Shown here: positions 9,458-17,554 of the stretch, in pieces | Layout: every line of letters starts with the position of its first letter | How positions within the stretch are numbered: position 1 is the stretch's first letter | NCBI RefSeq assembly: GCF_900142625.1 | Contig: NZ_FRBN01000001.1 | Span: 186,001-250,000, forward strand | Direction of reading: 5' to 3' | DNA: 64,000 nt | DNA from: Roseovarius marisflavi | GTDB taxonomy: Bacteria; Pseudomonadota; Alphaproteobacteria; Rhodobacterales; Rhodobacteraceae | Made by a program: the position numbers and the translations under genes | The notes under the pieces: generated by a model | Databases searched by the model: none | What the model saw: the letters and a program-made list of their open reading frames with translations, nothing else | Told to the model about the DNA's origin: nothing

Positions 9458-9754
9458 CTACGCCCAGCCATTATTGGCAATCAGGGTCTTTATCCGTTCC
9501 TGATCATACTCTGCATCAAGCCGGGCCGCCTCTGATTTGGCGACCTCATCCTGATCTCCGTCAACGGAATAGGGATCGGCCTTGCGCCATTCGGCAAGAT
9601 AGTCATCCGTGCCTGCCGCGCCGGTCTTCATGGCGGCGCGGTCGATCGCCTGTTCAAAGCGTTCGGGCAGCTGCACTTTGCTGCCACGGCGGCCTTTCCC
9701 GGCAATAACCTGAGCGGGGATGTCCCGCCAGTAAACGATGGTGACGTCAACCAT
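9458..9754 (-). CDS. Small 'virulence factor'-family protein
   Basis: A 98-residue acidic, soluble protein beginning MVDVTIVYWRDIPAQVIAGKGRR. It matches what I know of the conserved small 'virulence factor' family that travels with methylenetetrahydrofolate reductase and corrinoid methyltransferase genes in alphaproteobacteria; the family name has no demonstrated meaning here. The ATG at 9754 has an AGGAAAAGG-type purine run upstream on the minus strand. First gene of the one-carbon operon. Function unknown; the link to C1 transfer is by context. Confidence 0.7.
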   Translation of the reverse strand: MVDVTIVYWRDIPAQVIAGKGRRGSKVQLPERFEQAIDRAAMKTGAAGTDDYLAEWRKADPYSVDGDQDEVAKSEAARLDAEYDQERIKTLIANNGWA

Positions 9755-10002
9755 GGCTGATTCCTTTTCCTCAAGGTCACTACGTAATGCAGCCGACACC
9801 ATGCTCAGGGTTCGATTTCGACAGAACGGATGCGTCATGCGACGTGGCGACATTAACCGGGGCGCGCAGCGGTGACCACGCCGAGGCATGCGAAAAATAT
9901 TCATCATCGTTATCAAGATCGCGCTTGGGGCCTTCGCGGCGCTTGCGCGGGACCACGTAAGACACTACCTTGGGGGCAACTTGAAATGGAGGGCGTGTCG
10001 TT
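9755..10002. promoter_or_regulatory. Divergent intergenic region between the C1 operon and ppx/gppA
   Basis: About 250 bp containing the start regions of two divergent operons. A GGAGG element about nine bases before the ppx/gppA ATG serves as ribosome-binding site. I see no tRNA, riboswitch or convincing small gene here. Confidence 0.5.
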
Positions 10003-11115
10003 ATGGCGCCCAAGCGTCCCGAAAGTGCGGGCGCGGTCCCGAAACCGGTTGAGAGCCCCGCACTGAGCCAGCCGGATCAGATGCCGCTTTATGCGGCGCT
10101 TGATCTGGGAACAAACAGTTGTCGCATGCTGATTGCCCAACCTCGGGGCAATCAGTTCAAAGTCGTGGACAGCTTTTCCAAGTCGGTACAGCTTGGCGCC
10201 GGGCTTGAAAGCTCGGGGCGGTTGTCGCGTGCCGCGATCTATCGCACCATTCAGGCGCTTCGGGTCTGTCGCCAAAAGCTCAAGCGTCACCGCGTTGAGC
10301 AGATGCGCCTTGTGGCGACCGAAGCCTGTCGGCGCGCCACCAACGGCGCCGATTTCATGCGCCGTGTGGAGCGCGAGACCGGGTTGCGTCTTGATATCAT
10401 CGCGCCGCAGGAAGAGGCCCAGCTTGCGGTCGTGTCCTGCGCGCCGCTCGTGAGCCCCAATACCGATCAGCTTTTGGTGGTCGATATCGGCGGCGGCTCG
10501 ACCGAATTGGTCTGGATCGACCTGACCGGCGTGCCCCGGCCCGAGCGGCGCCGTGCGATCATGCGGATGCATCTTGGCTTTAACGCCTGCGACAGCCGCT
10601 TTGCCGCCGCGCGGGTGGTCGATTGGATCAGCGTGCCGCTTGGGGTGGCGACGCTGCGCGATCAGTTCCGCGATGTCGAGGACGATTCCGCGCGCTTTGC
10701 CCTGATGAGCTGGTTTTTCGAGGAAAACCTTGCCGAATTCGCCCCCTACAAGGACGAGCAAAAACGCGAAGGGTTTCAGATCATAGGCACCAGCGGCACT
10801 GTGACCACCGTCGCCGCCAGTCACCTTAACCTCAAGCGGTATGACCGCAATAAGGTTGACGGGATGACTATGACCAGCGACGAGATCGACCGCGTGATCC
10901 GCAGCTATCTTGCGCTTGGCCCTGCGGGGCGGCGCGCCGATCCGCGCATCGGGCTTGACCGGCAGGCGCTGATCATGTCGGGCGCGGCAATTTTACAGGC
11001 GCTTTTGCGGTGCTGGCCAACCGACCGTTTGTCGGTGGCCGATCGCGGTTTGCGCGAAGGCATGCTCTACGCCCAGATGGCGGCGGATGGGGTTTTCAAG
11101 GACGGAACAGACTGA
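10003..11115 (+). CDS. Ppx/GppA family phosphatase (exopolyphosphatase/pppGpp hydrolase)
   Basis: A 370-residue ASKHA-fold phosphatase that removes terminal phosphates from polyphosphate or pppGpp. Visible motifs are the P1 loop [14 protein letters not shown], the catalytic glutamate region ([10 protein letters not shown]), the second phosphate loop [13 protein letters not shown] and [11 protein letters not shown]. It lacks the long C-terminal HD-type extension of Escherichia coli Ppx, so it is the short form common in alphaproteobacteria. About 30 low-complexity residues precede the domain. It is coupled to rlmE by a TGATG overlap. Confidence 0.88.
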   Translation: MAPKRPESAGAVPKPVESPALSQPDQMPLYAALDLGTNSCRMLIAQPRGNQFKVVDSFSKSVQLGAGLESSGRLSRAAIYRTIQALRVCRQKLKRHRVEQMRLVATEACRRATNGADFMRRVERETGLRLDIIAPQEEAQLAVVSCAPLVSPNTDQLLVVDIGGGSTELVWIDLTGVPRPERRRAIMRMHLGFNACDSRFAAARVVDWISVPLGVATLRDQFRDVEDDSARFALMSWFFEENLAEFAPYKDEQKREGFQIIGTSGTVTTVAASHLNLKRYDRNKVDGMTMTSDEIDRVIRSYLALGPAGRRADPRIGLDRQALIMSGAAILQALLRCWPTDRLSVADRGLREGMLYAQMAADGVFKDGTD

Positions 11116-11831
11116 TGGCCAAGACACCGGATGGCAAGAATACCTCGGGGCGCGGACAGCGCGAGCTGACGGTGCAGGTAAAGACCGCACGCGGGCGCAA
11201 GCCCTCGTCGACACGCTGGCTTCAGCGGCAGTTGAACGACCCCTACGTCAAGCGCGCGCAGGTCGAGGGCTATCGCGGGCGCGCCGCCTTCAAGATCATG
11301 GAGGTGGATGACAAGTTCCGCTTTCTGGTGCCGGGCGCACGGATCGTCGATCTTGGCTGTGCGCCGGGGGGATGGTGCCAGGTGGCGGTGCCACGGGTCA
11401 ACGCGCTTGGCGAAAAGCAGGGCAAGGCGGTCGGGCGCATTCTTGGTGTCGATCTGCAAGAGGTCGAGCCGATTCCGGGCTGTGAAATCCATCAGCTTGA
11501 TTTCATGGCCGATGACGCCGACGAACAGGTCAAGCAATGGCTTGGCGGCATGGCCGATGTGGTCATGTCGGATATGGCCGCGTCAAGTTCGGGTCACAAA
11601 CAGACCGACCATTTGCGCATCATCGCGCTCTGCGAGGCTGCGGCCTATTTTGCCTTTGATGTACTCGAAGTCGGCGGCACCTTCGTGTCCAAGGTTCTCG
11701 CCGGCGGGGCCGAGGGCGAATTGCAGAAGATCCTGAAAACGCGCTTTGAAAAAGTGCATAACGTCAAGCCGCCTGCGTCACGCGCCGATAGCTCGGAAAA
11801 ATTTGTCGTCGCCACCGGGTTTCGCGGCTAG
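11115..11831 (+). CDS. rlmE: 23S rRNA 2'-O-methyltransferase RlmE (FtsJ)
   Basis: SAM-dependent enzyme that methylates the 2'-OH of U2552 in the 23S rRNA A loop late in 50S assembly. The 238 residues from the ATG at 11115 include the catalytic K-D-K-E tetrad: Lys in [11 protein letters not shown], Asp in VVMSDMA, Lys in FVSKVL and Glu in [11 protein letters not shown]. The SAM-binding loop is [13 protein letters not shown]. About 30 basic residues precede the domain, probably for rRNA contact. The gene overlaps the stop of ppx/gppA, a frequent alphaproteobacterial pairing. Confidence 0.95.
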   Translation: MAKTPDGKNTSGRGQRELTVQVKTARGRKPSSTRWLQRQLNDPYVKRAQVEGYRGRAAFKIMEVDDKFRFLVPGARIVDLGCAPGGWCQVAVPRVNALGEKQGKAVGRILGVDLQEVEPIPGCEIHQLDFMADDADEQVKQWLGGMADVVMSDMAASSSGHKQTDHLRIIALCEAAAYFAFDVLEVGGTFVSKVLAGGAEGELQKILKTRFEKVHNVKPPASRADSSEKFVVATGFRG

Positions 11832-11833
11832 TC

Positions 11834-12046
11834 TCATAAGACCGGGGCGCGGGTTTCTGGTGGCAAGCCAAGCGACTGTGCCGCCGTGCGGGCAAGCTCT
11901 GTCAGGTCGCCCGGATCGCTGGGCGGTCGCAGCGAGGCCTGCGCGTTAACGTATTTCGCCATGCTGCGCTGACGGATCAGTTCAAACAACAGCGCATGGC
12001 GCGGCGGTTTTTGCCGCACCGGGGGCTTGGGGGAATGAAATGACAT
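11834..12046 (-). CDS. Small conserved-type hypothetical protein
   Basis: A 70-residue frame beginning MSFHSPKPPVRQKPPRHALL with a basic, proline-rich N terminus and a helix-forming middle (LLFELIRQRSMAKYVN). No domain is recognised and there is no membrane segment. AAGAGG lies six bases before the ATG, a good ribosome-binding site, and codon use is GC3-rich like its neighbours. It ends 2 nt from the convergent rlmE stop. I think it is a real gene; function unknown. Confidence 0.5.
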   Translation of the reverse strand: MSFHSPKPPVRQKPPRHALLFELIRQRSMAKYVNAQASLRPPSDPGDLTELARTAAQSLGLPPETRAPVL

Positions 12047-12311
12047 GCCGAACCTCTTGCGTGACCGGGGATAACGTAACGGCAAGAGCTTGCCGTGAAA
12101 TTATGGCGGATTTGGCGCATCTTAGGTGCAATCGCGTGGCGATGGCCTGATTTGGCGGCAAAACGCTCCGAAAACCCGGTGACGCGCGTCATCGGCGAGG
12201 TGTCGAAGACTCGTTTGCACCGGGGCGCAAGTTGCGAGATAGTCATGCCAACGCGACCCCGAGTCTGGCGCAGACGCGCCAGGGGCCGCAAGCAGAGAAA
12301 GGACATGAAAT

Positions 12312-13175
12312 ATGCGATATGAGGCGCCAAACAGCGTTGAGGCCGCGATTGATCTATTGGCCGCGACCGAGGGGGCTTATGTTCTGGCCGGGGGCACCGA
12401 TTTGCTGGTGAAACTGCGCGCCGAGATGCTTGAGCCGGAGCTTGTTGTCGATATCAAGCGGATTTCCGGCATGAAAGGAATCACGCCCGAAGACGGCGGC
12501 TGGCGCATTGGCGCGGCTGTCTCGGGGGCCGAGATGGGCGAGCATGCGGGGCTGACCGGTGATTGGCCGGGCGTGGTCGAGGCCGTGGGTCTTATCGGCT
12601 CGACCCAGGTGCAGGGACGCGCAACGCTGGCGGGCAACCTCTGCAATGCTTCGCCGGCCGCCGATAGCGTGCCCGCGATGGTCGCGGCCAATGCCACCCT
12701 GCGGATTGTCGGCCCAAAGGGCAGCCGCGATGTCGCGGTGATCGACGTGCCCGCAAGCCCCGGCAAGACCACGCTCGGCTCTGGTGAATTCATCGCGTCG
12801 GTATTTTTGCCCGCAAAACCCGACCATGGTGGCGATGCCTATCTGCGATTTATTCCGCGCACCGAGATGGATATCGCCGTGGTCGGCTGTGGCGTTTCGC
12901 TTGTGCTTGACGGCGCGGGCAAGGTCAGTGCGGCGCGCGTCTCGCTTGGCGCGGTTGGCCCCAAGGTGATGCTGGTCGATGCCGCCGCCGAGGCCCTGAT
13001 TGGCCGCGCGCCCAAAGGCGACGCTCTGGAGGATCTGGCCGCCGTCTGTTCGGCTGCGGCCACCCCGATTGACGACAAACGCGGCACGGTCGATTTTCGC
13101 CGCCACGTTGCGGGCGTTCTGGCCCGCCGTGCGACCGAAATCGCCGCGACCCGCGCAAAAGGAGAGACCGCATGA
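12312..13175 (+). CDS. Molybdenum hydroxylase, FAD subunit (CoxM/CutM type)
   Basis: A 287-residue medium subunit that carries FAD and passes electrons from the iron-sulfur subunit to an acceptor. The FAD loops are visible: VLAGGTDLLVKLRAEM (AGGTDL type) and TLAGNLCNASPAADS (the second FAD contact). A C-terminal CO dehydrogenase flavoprotein-like domain follows from about residue 175. Gene order medium-small-large is standard. Its stop overlaps the next start (ATGA). Two ATGs lie close together, at 12305 and 12312; only the second is in this frame. Confidence 0.9.
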   Translation: MRYEAPNSVEAAIDLLAATEGAYVLAGGTDLLVKLRAEMLEPELVVDIKRISGMKGITPEDGGWRIGAAVSGAEMGEHAGLTGDWPGVVEAVGLIGSTQVQGRATLAGNLCNASPAADSVPAMVAANATLRIVGPKGSRDVAVIDVPASPGKTTLGSGEFIASVFLPAKPDHGGDAYLRFIPRTEMDIAVVGCGVSLVLDGAGKVSAARVSLGAVGPKVMLVDAAAEALIGRAPKGDALEDLAAVCSAAATPIDDKRGTVDFRRHVAGVLARRATEIAATRAKGETA

Positions 13176-13651
13176 GCCAGATTCACGTAACAACCTCGAT
13201 CAACGGCGACACCACGGAATTTCTGTGCGAGGCCGAAGACACGCTTCTGGATGTGCTGCGCGACCGGCTTGGCATGACCGGCTCGAAAGAGGGCTGCGGC
13301 ACCGGCGATTGCGGCGCCTGTTCGGTCACGGTTGACGGGCGGCTGGTCTGTTCCTGCCTGATGCTGGGGGCCGAGGCCGAGGGCCGCGAGGTCACCACCA
13401 TCGAGGGCATGGCCACGGGCGATCAATTGCACCCGCTGCAACAGAAGTTCATCGAGATGGCCGCCCTGCAATGCGGCATCTGCACGCCCGGCATTCTTGT
13501 GGCGGCGAAATCGCTTCTGGAAAAGAACCCCGATCCGACAGAGGAAGAGGTGCGCTATTGGCTGGCGGGAAATCTCTGCCGCTGCACCGGATATGACAAA
13601 ATCATCCGCGCCGTGATGGAAACGGCGGCGGATCTGCGGAGGGCTTCGTGA
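13172..13651 (+). CDS. Molybdenum hydroxylase, 2Fe-2S subunit (CoxS type)
   Basis: A 159-residue electron-transfer subunit with two [2Fe-2S] clusters. The plant-ferredoxin-like cluster is bound by GCGTGDCGACSV plus the later LVCSC, and the second, all-helical cluster by CGICTPG and LCRCTGYDKI. Both sets of four cysteines are complete, so the subunit should be functional. It overlaps the FAD subunit upstream and the molybdenum subunit downstream, indicating tight translational coupling for complex assembly. Confidence 0.93.
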   Translation: MSQIHVTTSINGDTTEFLCEAEDTLLDVLRDRLGMTGSKEGCGTGDCGACSVTVDGRLVCSCLMLGAEAEGREVTTIEGMATGDQLHPLQQKFIEMAALQCGICTPGILVAAKSLLEKNPDPTEEEVRYWLAGNLCRCTGYDKIIRAVMETAADLRRAS

Positions 13652-15900
13652 TGGCATTGGACAGCTCAGACAAACCCCGGACCTTCAAGGTTGTCGGCAC
13701 GCGCCCGCTGCGCCCGGATGGCATTGACAAGGTCACCGGTCGCGCCCGCTTTGGTGCCGATATCGTAGCCCCCGGCATGCTGGTGGGGCGCGTGCTGCGC
13801 AGCCCGCACGCACATGCGCGGATCGTCAAGGTCGACACCTCGAAGGCGCGCGCGCTTTCGGGCGTCAAGGCCGTGGTGACACGTGCCGATTTTGGCGCTG
13901 TGCCCGACGGCGTGGCCGATGTGATCGACAATTGCATGGCGGGCGACAAGGCGCTTTATGACGGACACGCGGTGGCCGCCGTTGCCGCCTCTAGCGCCGC
14001 CGTGGCGCGCAAGGCGCTGCGCCTGATCGAGGTCGAATACGAGGTTCTGGCGCATGTCACCGATGTCGACGCCGCCATGAAACCCGACGCGCCGGTCCTG
14101 CACGCGGGCCGTCAGGACGAGACCGTGCCCGAAGGCTATTCGCAGAACGTCATGTCGCGGGTCGAGTTCGGCCATGGCGATATCGACAAGGGGCTGGCCG
14201 AGGCCGACCGCGTGGTCGAGCGCACCTATCGCACCGGCGCCACCCATCAGGGCTATATCGAACCGCATGCGTGTTTGGCGACGATGGGCCCGGACGGGCA
14301 GGCCGATCTGTGGTGCTGTACCCAGGGGCATTACATGGTGCGCAACACCTGCGCCGCGATCCTTGGCATGGAACAGGGCCAGCTTCGCGTCACTGCAAGC
14401 GAGATCGGCGGCGGCTTTGGCGGCAAGACCACGGTGTTTCTTGAGCCTGTCGCGCTGATGCTGTCAAAACTTGCCGGGCGCCCCGTCAAGATGGTGATGA
14501 GCCGCTCCGAGGTGCTGCGCGCTACCGGGCCGACCTCGTCAAGCTCGATTGATATCAAGATCGGCATGACCAAGGATGGCCGCATCACTGCCGGTTTCGC
14601 GCAATTGCGCTATCAGGGCGGGGCATACCCCGGCTCGCCGGTCGATATGGGCTCGATGTCGGCCTTTGCGCCCTATGACCTTGAGAACGTGAAAACCGTC
14701 GGTTTTGACGTGGTCACCAACCGCCCAAAGGCCGCCGCGTACCGTGCGCCGGGCGCGCCGATGGCGGCCTTTGCCGTGGAAAGCGCGGTGGATGAGCTGG
14801 CCAAGGGCTTTGGCCTTGATCCGCTTGAGGTGCGCCTGAAGAATGCCGCGCGCGAGGGCACGGTTGCCTCTTACGGGCCGACCTTTCCGGCGATTGGCCT
14901 TGAGGCGACGCTGGAGGCCGCCAAGGCGCATCCGCATTGGACCGCGCCCCTGGGCGAAAATCAGGGACGCGGTGTTGCCTGTGGGTTTTGGTTCAACTTT
15001 GGCGGCGATACTTGCGTTACCCTCAATGTCACTCCAGATGGCACGGTTACGGTGTCGGAAGGCAACCCCGATATCGGCGGCTCTCGCGCTTCGATGACGA
15101 TGATGGCGGCCGAAGAGCTTGGCATTCCATACACACAGGTCCGCACGATCATTGCCGATACCGGATCGCTTGGTCAGAATGAGGTGACCGACGGCTCTCG
15201 GGTGACCTTTGCCGTTGGTCTTGCCACGATTGAGGCCGCCCGCAACGCCAAGCGCGAGATGTGCAAACGCGCCGCGATGATCTGGGGCATCGACGAAGAG
15301 GCGGTCGAATGGGTCGACGGAGCCGCGCGCCCGGCGGGGCCGAATGCGGGCAAGCACGACCCGATGACCCTCAAGGAAATCGCCGCCATCGCCAGCAACA
15401 CCGGCGGGCCGATTGCCGGGCATTACGAGGTCAATGCCGAAGGCGCCGGCGTGAGCTTTGGCACCCATATGGTCGACGTCGAGGTCGATCCTGACACCGG
15501 CGCGCCGAAAATCCTGCGCTATACGGTGTTTCAGGATGCCGGCAAGGCGGTGCATCCGGCCTATGTTGAAGGCCAGTTTCAGGGCGGCGCTGTGCAGGGT
15601 ATCGGCTGGGCGCTGAACGAGGAATACATTTACGGCGAGGATGGCATTTTGCAAAATGCCGGCTTCCTCGATTACCGTATTCCGGTTGCCTCTGATTTGC
15701 CGATGATCGACACGATGATCCTTGAGATTGCCAATCCGGGGCATCCCTACGGGGTGCGCGGGGTCGGCGAAACGCCAATCGTGCCGCCGCTTGCGGCCAT
15801 CGCCAATGCCGTGTCGGCGGCGGCGGGGGTGCGGTTGACCGATCTGCCGATGTCACCGCCGCGCATTCTTGCCGCCATTCAGGGGAAAAAGGGCGGCTAA
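13651..15900 (+). CDS. Molybdenum hydroxylase, large molybdopterin subunit
   Basis: A 749-residue catalytic subunit of the xanthine dehydrogenase/aldehyde oxidase family. The Mo-cofactor segments GGGFGGKT, AYRAPGAPMAAFAVES and VRGVGETPIVPP (with the catalytic Glu of GVGE) are present. The active-site loop reads AYRAPGAP, not the AYRCSFR loop of true CO dehydrogenase, so it is not a carboxydotrophic enzyme; a heterocycle or aldehyde substrate is more likely. ATG at 13651 overlaps the small-subunit stop; GTG at 13648 is the alternative. A MoaD-like gene follows after 4 nt. Confidence 0.9.
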   Translation: MALDSSDKPRTFKVVGTRPLRPDGIDKVTGRARFGADIVAPGMLVGRVLRSPHAHARIVKVDTSKARALSGVKAVVTRADFGAVPDGVADVIDNCMAGDKALYDGHAVAAVAASSAAVARKALRLIEVEYEVLAHVTDVDAAMKPDAPVLHAGRQDETVPEGYSQNVMSRVEFGHGDIDKGLAEADRVVERTYRTGATHQGYIEPHACLATMGPDGQADLWCCTQGHYMVRNTCAAILGMEQGQLRVTASEIGGGFGGKTTVFLEPVALMLSKLAGRPVKMVMSRSEVLRATGPTSSSSIDIKIGMTKDGRITAGFAQLRYQGGAYPGSPVDMGSMSAFAPYDLENVKTVGFDVVTNRPKAAAYRAPGAPMAAFAVESAVDELAKGFGLDPLEVRLKNAAREGTVASYGPTFPAIGLEATLEAAKAHPHWTAPLGENQGRGVACGFWFNFGGDTCVTLNVTPDGTVTVSEGNPDIGGSRASMTMMAAEELGIPYTQVRTIIADTGSLGQNEVTDGSRVTFAVGLATIEAARNAKREMCKRAAMIWGIDEEAVEWVDGAARPAGPNAGKHDPMTLKEIAAIASNTGGPIAGHYEVNAEGAGVSFGTHMVDVEVDPDTGAPKILRYTVFQDAGKAVHPAYVEGQFQGGAVQGIGWALNEEYIYGEDGILQNAGFLDYRIPVASDLPMIDTMILEIANPGHPYGVRGVGETPIVPPLAAIANAVSAAAGVRLTDLPMSPPRILAAIQGKKGG

Positions 15901-15904
15901 GGCC

Positions 15905-16150
15905 ATGGTCAAGGTGCGAGTCTGGGGATCGCTGGCGGAATTCACCGAAGGCAAGACCGAGGTAGAGATCGAGGCCGGTACCCTACGCGAGTTGCTGGAC
16001 GGGCTGGCCGGGACATATCCCGGCCTGCGCCCGCAGCTTGAGCGCGGAATTTCAGTGGCAATTGACGGGCGGGTTTACAACGACAGCTGGTTCACGCCAA
16101 TCGCCGACGACAGCGAGGTTGTCCTGCTGCGCCGTCTTAAGGGTGGCTAG
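15905..16150 (+). CDS. MoaD/ThiS-like sulfur carrier protein
   Basis: An 81-residue ubiquitin-like protein ending in Gly-Gly (RRLKGG), the thiocarboxylate-accepting tail of MoaD and ThiS. MoaD is the small subunit of molybdopterin synthase, which inserts the dithiolene sulfurs. It starts 4 nt after the large hydroxylase subunit, so it is almost certainly in that operon and may supply extra carrier for its cofactor. It is somewhat diverged from housekeeping MoaD (for example, the insertion SVAIDGRVYNDSWFTPI), so a specialised carrier is possible. Confidence 0.8.
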   Translation: MVKVRVWGSLAEFTEGKTEVEIEAGTLRELLDGLAGTYPGLRPQLERGISVAIDGRVYNDSWFTPIADDSEVVLLRRLKGG

Positions 16151-16164
16151 AATTACGTTAGGTT

Positions 16165-16178
16165 TGTCCTGTAGGACA
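16165..16178. other. Short palindrome between convergent genes
   Basis: TGTCCT, a two-base GT centre, then AGGACA: a perfect six-base inverted repeat in the 41-bp gap between the convergent MoaD-like and isochorismatase-family genes. AT-rich sequence follows on both sides. It may be a weak bidirectional terminator. Confidence 0.35.
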
Positions 16179-16191
16179 TTGATATTTACAT

Positions 16192-16728
16192 TCATTTGAT
16201 CAAATCCAAAACCCCGCGAAAATCCGGATGATCGGCACTGGCCAGCCACTCGAACAGGACCATCTCAGTGGTAACGACCTCGGCGCCGTGCCGCGCCATA
16301 CGCCCCAGTGCGGCGCGCCGGTTTTCCTCCATACGCGACCCGATGGCGTCGGCCACAACATAGACACGGCGCCCGTCTGACAAGAGGCCAAGAACGGTCT
16401 GAAGCAGGCAGACATGCGCCTCGCACCCGATCACAACCAGATCGCATTCGCCCGCAAGATGCGCGCGCGCCTCGGGGGTGCGACAGGCGTCAAATGTCAT
16501 CTTGTGCAGTACGGTTTCGCCCGGCTCGGGCGCAAGCGCGGGCAGGGTGGAGCCAAGGCCCCTGGGGTTCTGCTCGGTAAAAGTAATCGGCAGTTTGAGG
16601 CGACGCGCCGCCGACAAAAGGTGGTGGGCGTTCTGCACCACCGCGCCGCTGTCGTGGATGGCGGGCATCAGGCGCGCCTGAAAGTCGATCACCAGAAGAT
16701 GCGTGCGCGCGGCGTCAACTGTCAGCAT
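16192..16728 (-). CDS. Isochorismatase-family hydrolase
   Basis: A 178-residue cysteine hydrolase of the isochorismatase/nicotinamidase fold. The catalytic triad can be placed: Asp in LLVIDFQARLM, Lys in VLHKMTFDA and Cys in VIGCEAHVCLLQT (the second Cys at the usual nucleophile position). The short length and the EAHVCLLQT block resemble YcaC/isochorismatase-domain proteins whose substrate is unknown. ATG at 16728 lies 14 nt inside the 3' end of the isomerase gene upstream, so the two are cotranscribed. Confidence 0.85.
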   Translation of the reverse strand: MLTVDAARTHLLVIDFQARLMPAIHDSGAVVQNAHHLLSAARRLKLPITFTEQNPRGLGSTLPALAPEPGETVLHKMTFDACRTPEARAHLAGECDLVVIGCEAHVCLLQTVLGLLSDGRRVYVVADAIGSRMEENRRAALGRMARHGAEVVTTEMVLFEWLASADHPDFRGVLDLIK

Positions 16729-17554
16729 CGGGTTTACCCTCCTTGAAAGCGGCAGGTCTTTGCCCGGGTTTATCCTGAGGCGAGGCGCGATACATGTCCA
16801 TCCAGCCAAGCCCCTCGGCCGTCGTTTCGCCACGCGGGCGATATTCGGCCCCGAAGGGCGCGTTATAGCCCGCCTTTTCCATCTGGCGCAAAAGCCGGGG
16901 GGAATTGATCTCGCCGCGATCCGGCTCGCTGCGGTCGGGAAGGGCGGCGAATTGCACATGGCCAATTAGAGGGCGCAAGGCCTGAAACCGGGTAAAAACA
17001 TCGCCCTCATCCATGATCGCGATGTGATAACAATCAAACATCAGCCTGAGGTTTTTGCGCTTGAGATCATGGATAATCCGCGCGGCGTGATCCGAGGATG
17101 ACAGATGATAGCCCGGCACGTCGCGGGTGTTGATCGGCTCGATCAGAATGCCAATTCCATGCGTCGCCGACAGATCGCAGGCATAGGCCAGATTGGCGCG
17201 AAAGCTGGCCTCGCCCGCCGCGCCCCCGTCGGTGATTCCGGCCATGACATGCACGGCGCCAGCATTGATTTGCACTGCATAGTCAATCGCCTGGTCAATT
17301 GCGGCGCGCGCCTCGTCTTCGCGACCGGTAAGGGCGGCAAGGCCAAAATCCCCCGCCATGAGATCGCCCGGCAAGGTGTTGAGACTCACCATCGCCATCC
17401 CCGTCTCATGTAATGCCCGGGCCACGTCGCGGGCGGGGGTATCATAGGGAAAATGACATTCAACCGCGTCAAACCCGGCCTTATGGGCGGCGCGAATGGC
17501 CTCAGGCAGAGGCAGCTCGGTGAAGAGAAATCCAAGGTTGGCGGAAAATTTCAT
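16715..17554 (-). CDS. Hydroxypyruvate isomerase / 2-oxo-tetronate isomerase (OtnI-like)
   Basis: A 279-residue xylose-isomerase-fold TIM barrel that interconverts hydroxypyruvate and tartronate semialdehyde, or 2-oxo-tetronate and 3-oxo-tetronate. Metal-binding segments typical of Hyi are ILIEPINTRDVPGYH, FDCYHIAIMDEGD and GHVQFAALPDRSEPDRGEIN. It starts at the stop of the DenD-like gene (ATGA). Its pairing with a DenD-like dehydrogenase favours the 2-oxo-tetronate isomerase role; kinase and aldolase genes of that pathway are not in the window. Confidence 0.87.
   Translation of the reverse strand: MKFSANLGFLFTELPLPEAIRAAHKAGFDAVECHFPYDTPARDVARALHETGMAMVSLNTLPGDLMAGDFGLAALTGREDEARAAIDQAIDYAVQINAGAVHVMAGITDGGAAGEASFRANLAYACDLSATHGIGILIEPINTRDVPGYHLSSSDHAARIIHDLKRKNLRLMFDCYHIAIMDEGDVFTRFQALRPLIGHVQFAALPDRSEPDRGEINSPRLLRQMEKAGYNAPFGAEYRPRGETTAEGLGWMDMYRASPQDKPGQRPAAFKEGKPDADS

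Noticed and set aside
9780..10013. 77-codon minus-strand frame in the gap before ppx/gppA
   Set aside because: Covers the promoter region and start of ppx/gppA, and its product has no recognised features.
12095..12322. 75-codon frame before the molybdenum hydroxylase genes
   Set aside because: Arg- and Trp-rich, no known product, and overlaps the start of the FAD subunit; most likely leader sequence.
13651..15900. Calling the large hydroxylase subunit a true CO dehydrogenase (CoxL form I)
   Set aside because: The active-site loop AYRCSFR is absent; AYRAPGAP is the form seen in other hydroxylases.
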